Source of the DNA: Clostridia bacterium
GTDB lineage: Bacteria; Bacillota; Clostridia; Christensenellales; Aristaeellaceae
Reading direction: 5' to 3'
Length of the DNA stretch: 6,713 nt
Assembly: GCA_017458865.1 (NCBI GenBank)
Contig: JAFSZW010000589.1
Location: forward strand, 1 to 6,713
Every line of letters begins with the position of its first letter. The first letter of the stretch is position 1. Under the pieces are notes generated by a model. It was given only the letters and a program-made list of their open reading frames with translations, was not told the DNA's origin and did no database searches. The position numbers and the translations under genes are program-made. Positions 5,167 to 6,713 of this stretch are shown here, piece after piece.

Positions 5167-6713
5167 ATGAGCATTTCGTTTTCTGAAACAGACAGAGTTT
5201 TTTCACTTCGCACAGATCATACGCTGTATCAGATGAAGGCGGCGGATGGAAATGTCCTTCTGCACCTGTATTACGGACCGGATACAGATATGAATATGAG
5301 CTATCTGATTCGCTGCGCTGACCGGGGATTCTCCGGAAACCCGTATGGGATGAGGGACAACCGGGGCTTTTCCCTGGATGCGCTGCCGCTTGAATATGCA
5401 TCCGGCGGTGTCGGCGATTACAGAACGAGTGCAGTACGGACGGTCGGTGCAGATGGCAGCCGGTGTGCGGATCTGAGGTATGTCGGATACAGAATATCCG
5501 AGGGGCGGGAACCGCTACCGGGGCTGCCCTATGTAAGGGAAGACAAGGCGACGGAGACGCTGACCGTCCTGATGAGGGATGATGTCACAGGCCTTATGGC
5601 GGAGCTCAATTACCATGTCTTTCCCCGGCATGATGTCATCTGCCGTTCTGTCCGCTTCATCAATACCGGGCGGGAGGATATCGTCCTTGAAAGGCGGCAT
5701 CTCTCTGCATCGATTTTCCATACGGCGATTACGACGTCGTGCATTTCCACGGACGGCACTGCATGGAACGCATGGCTGAGCGTGTCAGGACACCAAACGG
5801 CAGCCTGTCTTTCGGCTCCGTCCGCGGCATGAGCAGTCACCAGCATAATCCGTTCGTGATCCTCTCAGATGCCGGTACGACGGAGGGCAGCGGCAGGTGC
5901 TACGGCTGCATGCTCATGTATTCAGGCAGTCATCTTGAGGAGATTGAGCGGGGACAGTACGGCAGCACACGTCTTGTGGCCGGCATCAACCCGGACGGGT
6001 TTGCCTGGCATCTTACCCCCGGGAAGCAGTTTGATACCCCCGAGTGCATCCTCTCATGCAGTGACAGCGGATTCAACGGGCTGAGCCGGAACTACCACCG
6101 GATCATAAGGGAGCAGGTCATAAACGCCAGATACCGGCACGGTGTGCGTCCGGTGCTGATCAACAGCTGGGAAGCAGCGTATTTTGACTTTGATGCCGAA
6201 AAGATCCTGATGTTTGCCAGTGAGGCCCAAAAGCTTGGCATTGAAATGCTTGTCATGGACGACGGCTGGTTCGGCAAACGGGATGATGACAACTCGGGCC
6301 TTGGCGACTGGGTGGTGAATGAGCGAAAACTGGGCTGCTCCATGGGCGAACTCTCGGACCGCATTCATGATCTGGGTCTCAGGTTCGGCCTGTGGTTTGA
6401 GCCGGAGATGATCAGCGAGGATTCAGATCTCTACCGGGAGCATCCGGACTGGGCGCTCTGCGATCCGGGACGGAAACCGGCCATGGCCAGAAACCAGATG
6501 GTCCTTGATATGTCCCGACAGGATGTGGTTAATTATCTGTATGCGCATCTGTGCGGCATCCTTGACAATGCAAGGATTGAGTATATCAAGTGGGACTTTA
6601 ACCGCAGCCTTGCCAACTTCTATTCGCATGCGCTGCCGGCGGCGAGGCAGGGAGAGACGGGCCACCGGTTCATGCTGGGCACCTATCAGCTGCTCGGCCG
6701 GATCCTTGAGCGC
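5167..6713 (+). pseudogene. GH36 alpha-galactosidase, one internal frameshift, 3' end beyond window
   Basis: The gene encodes a glycoside hydrolase family 36 alpha-galactosidase, which removes terminal alpha-1,6-galactose from raffinose-type sugars and melibiose; no signal peptide is seen, so it acts in the cytoplasm. The 5' part (5167 to about 5691, some 175 residues) is the N-terminal beta-sandwich region. The rest continues one frame back (-1), from about 5693 to the window edge. The switch must occur after an in-frame TGA at 5688-5690 and before the TGA at 5830-5832. One extra A in the AAA at 5690-5692 would give a continuous LEKAASLCIDFPYGDYD, which fits the family well. With that base restored, Trp335 (INSWE), Asp365-Asp366 (DDGWFG) and the nucleophile Asp477 (KWDFNRS) fall within one residue of the numbers I recall for Geobacillus AgaA (336, 366-367, 478). 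About 515 of some 730 residues are present; the acid/base Asp and the C-terminal domain are outside. Whether this is a true mutation, a sequencing error in a homopolymer, or a split gene cannot be told here. GH36 identity is very sure. Confidence 0.88.

Noticed and set aside
5713..5719. Programmed -1 ribosomal frameshifting at ATTTTCC in the alpha-galactosidase gene
   Set aside because: It is not an X-XXY-YYZ slippery heptamer in the required frame. The sequence between 5693 and 5712 already fits GH36 better in the downstream frame, which puts the shift earlier, at the A-run.

Overview
The window reads entirely on the + strand and looks like a chromosomal segment of a moderately GC-rich (mid-50s % by eye, not computed) member of the Firmicutes/Bacillota, probably a gut-type clostridium. 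The reasons are the strong GGAGG-type Shine-Dalgarno sites, sigma-A-like promoters, a clostridial-looking GH36 alpha-galactosidase and an LctP-type permease. The genus cannot be named from the sequence. There is no tRNA, rRNA, CRISPR array, insertion sequence or phage gene.

Region 1 (1-4060) is a likely two-gene operon. A well-formed promoter (-35 at 53-58, -10 at 76-81) precedes a secreted two-domain enzyme (148-2109). Its N-terminal part is a peptidase C26 / gamma-glutamyl-GABA hydrolase-like class I glutamine amidotransferase domain, and its C-terminal part is a HAD phosphatase domain. Both active sites look intact. After 58 nt comes an LctP/LldP-family 2-hydroxymonocarboxylate permease (2168-4060), whose cytosolic loop carries an extra charged, coiled-coil-like segment. 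The simplest joint reading is that an exported hydrolase/phosphatase releases a small product that the permease imports. The substrate is not known and the link is inference. A perfect 11-bp hairpin follows the permease gene.

Region 2 (4197-4782) holds a small GNAT acetyltransferase gene with its own strong ribosome binding site, followed by two tandem terminator-like hairpins. Their arms are interchangeable, so alternative pairings are possible.

Region 3 (4783-5166) is non-coding as far as I can see. It contains a candidate extended -10 promoter, a 10-bp-phased A-tract repeat and a short structured leader upstream of the next gene.

Region 4 (5167-6713) is a GH36 alpha-galactosidase gene that runs off the right edge. 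Its reading frame is broken once, near 5689-5712; restoring one base gives a continuous GH36 protein. The frame of the 5' part ends in a TGA that overlaps an in-frame ATG of the 3' part (ATGA at 5829-5832). The catalytic nucleophile (KWD, Asp codon 6594-6596) and the DDGWFG loop are present. The acid/base Asp and the C-terminal domain lie beyond the window.

The most unusual items are the exported C26-HAD fusion beside a permease, the coiled-coil insertion in the permease, the interchangeable tandem hairpins and the frameshifted alpha-galactosidase. None is proven to be a new system.
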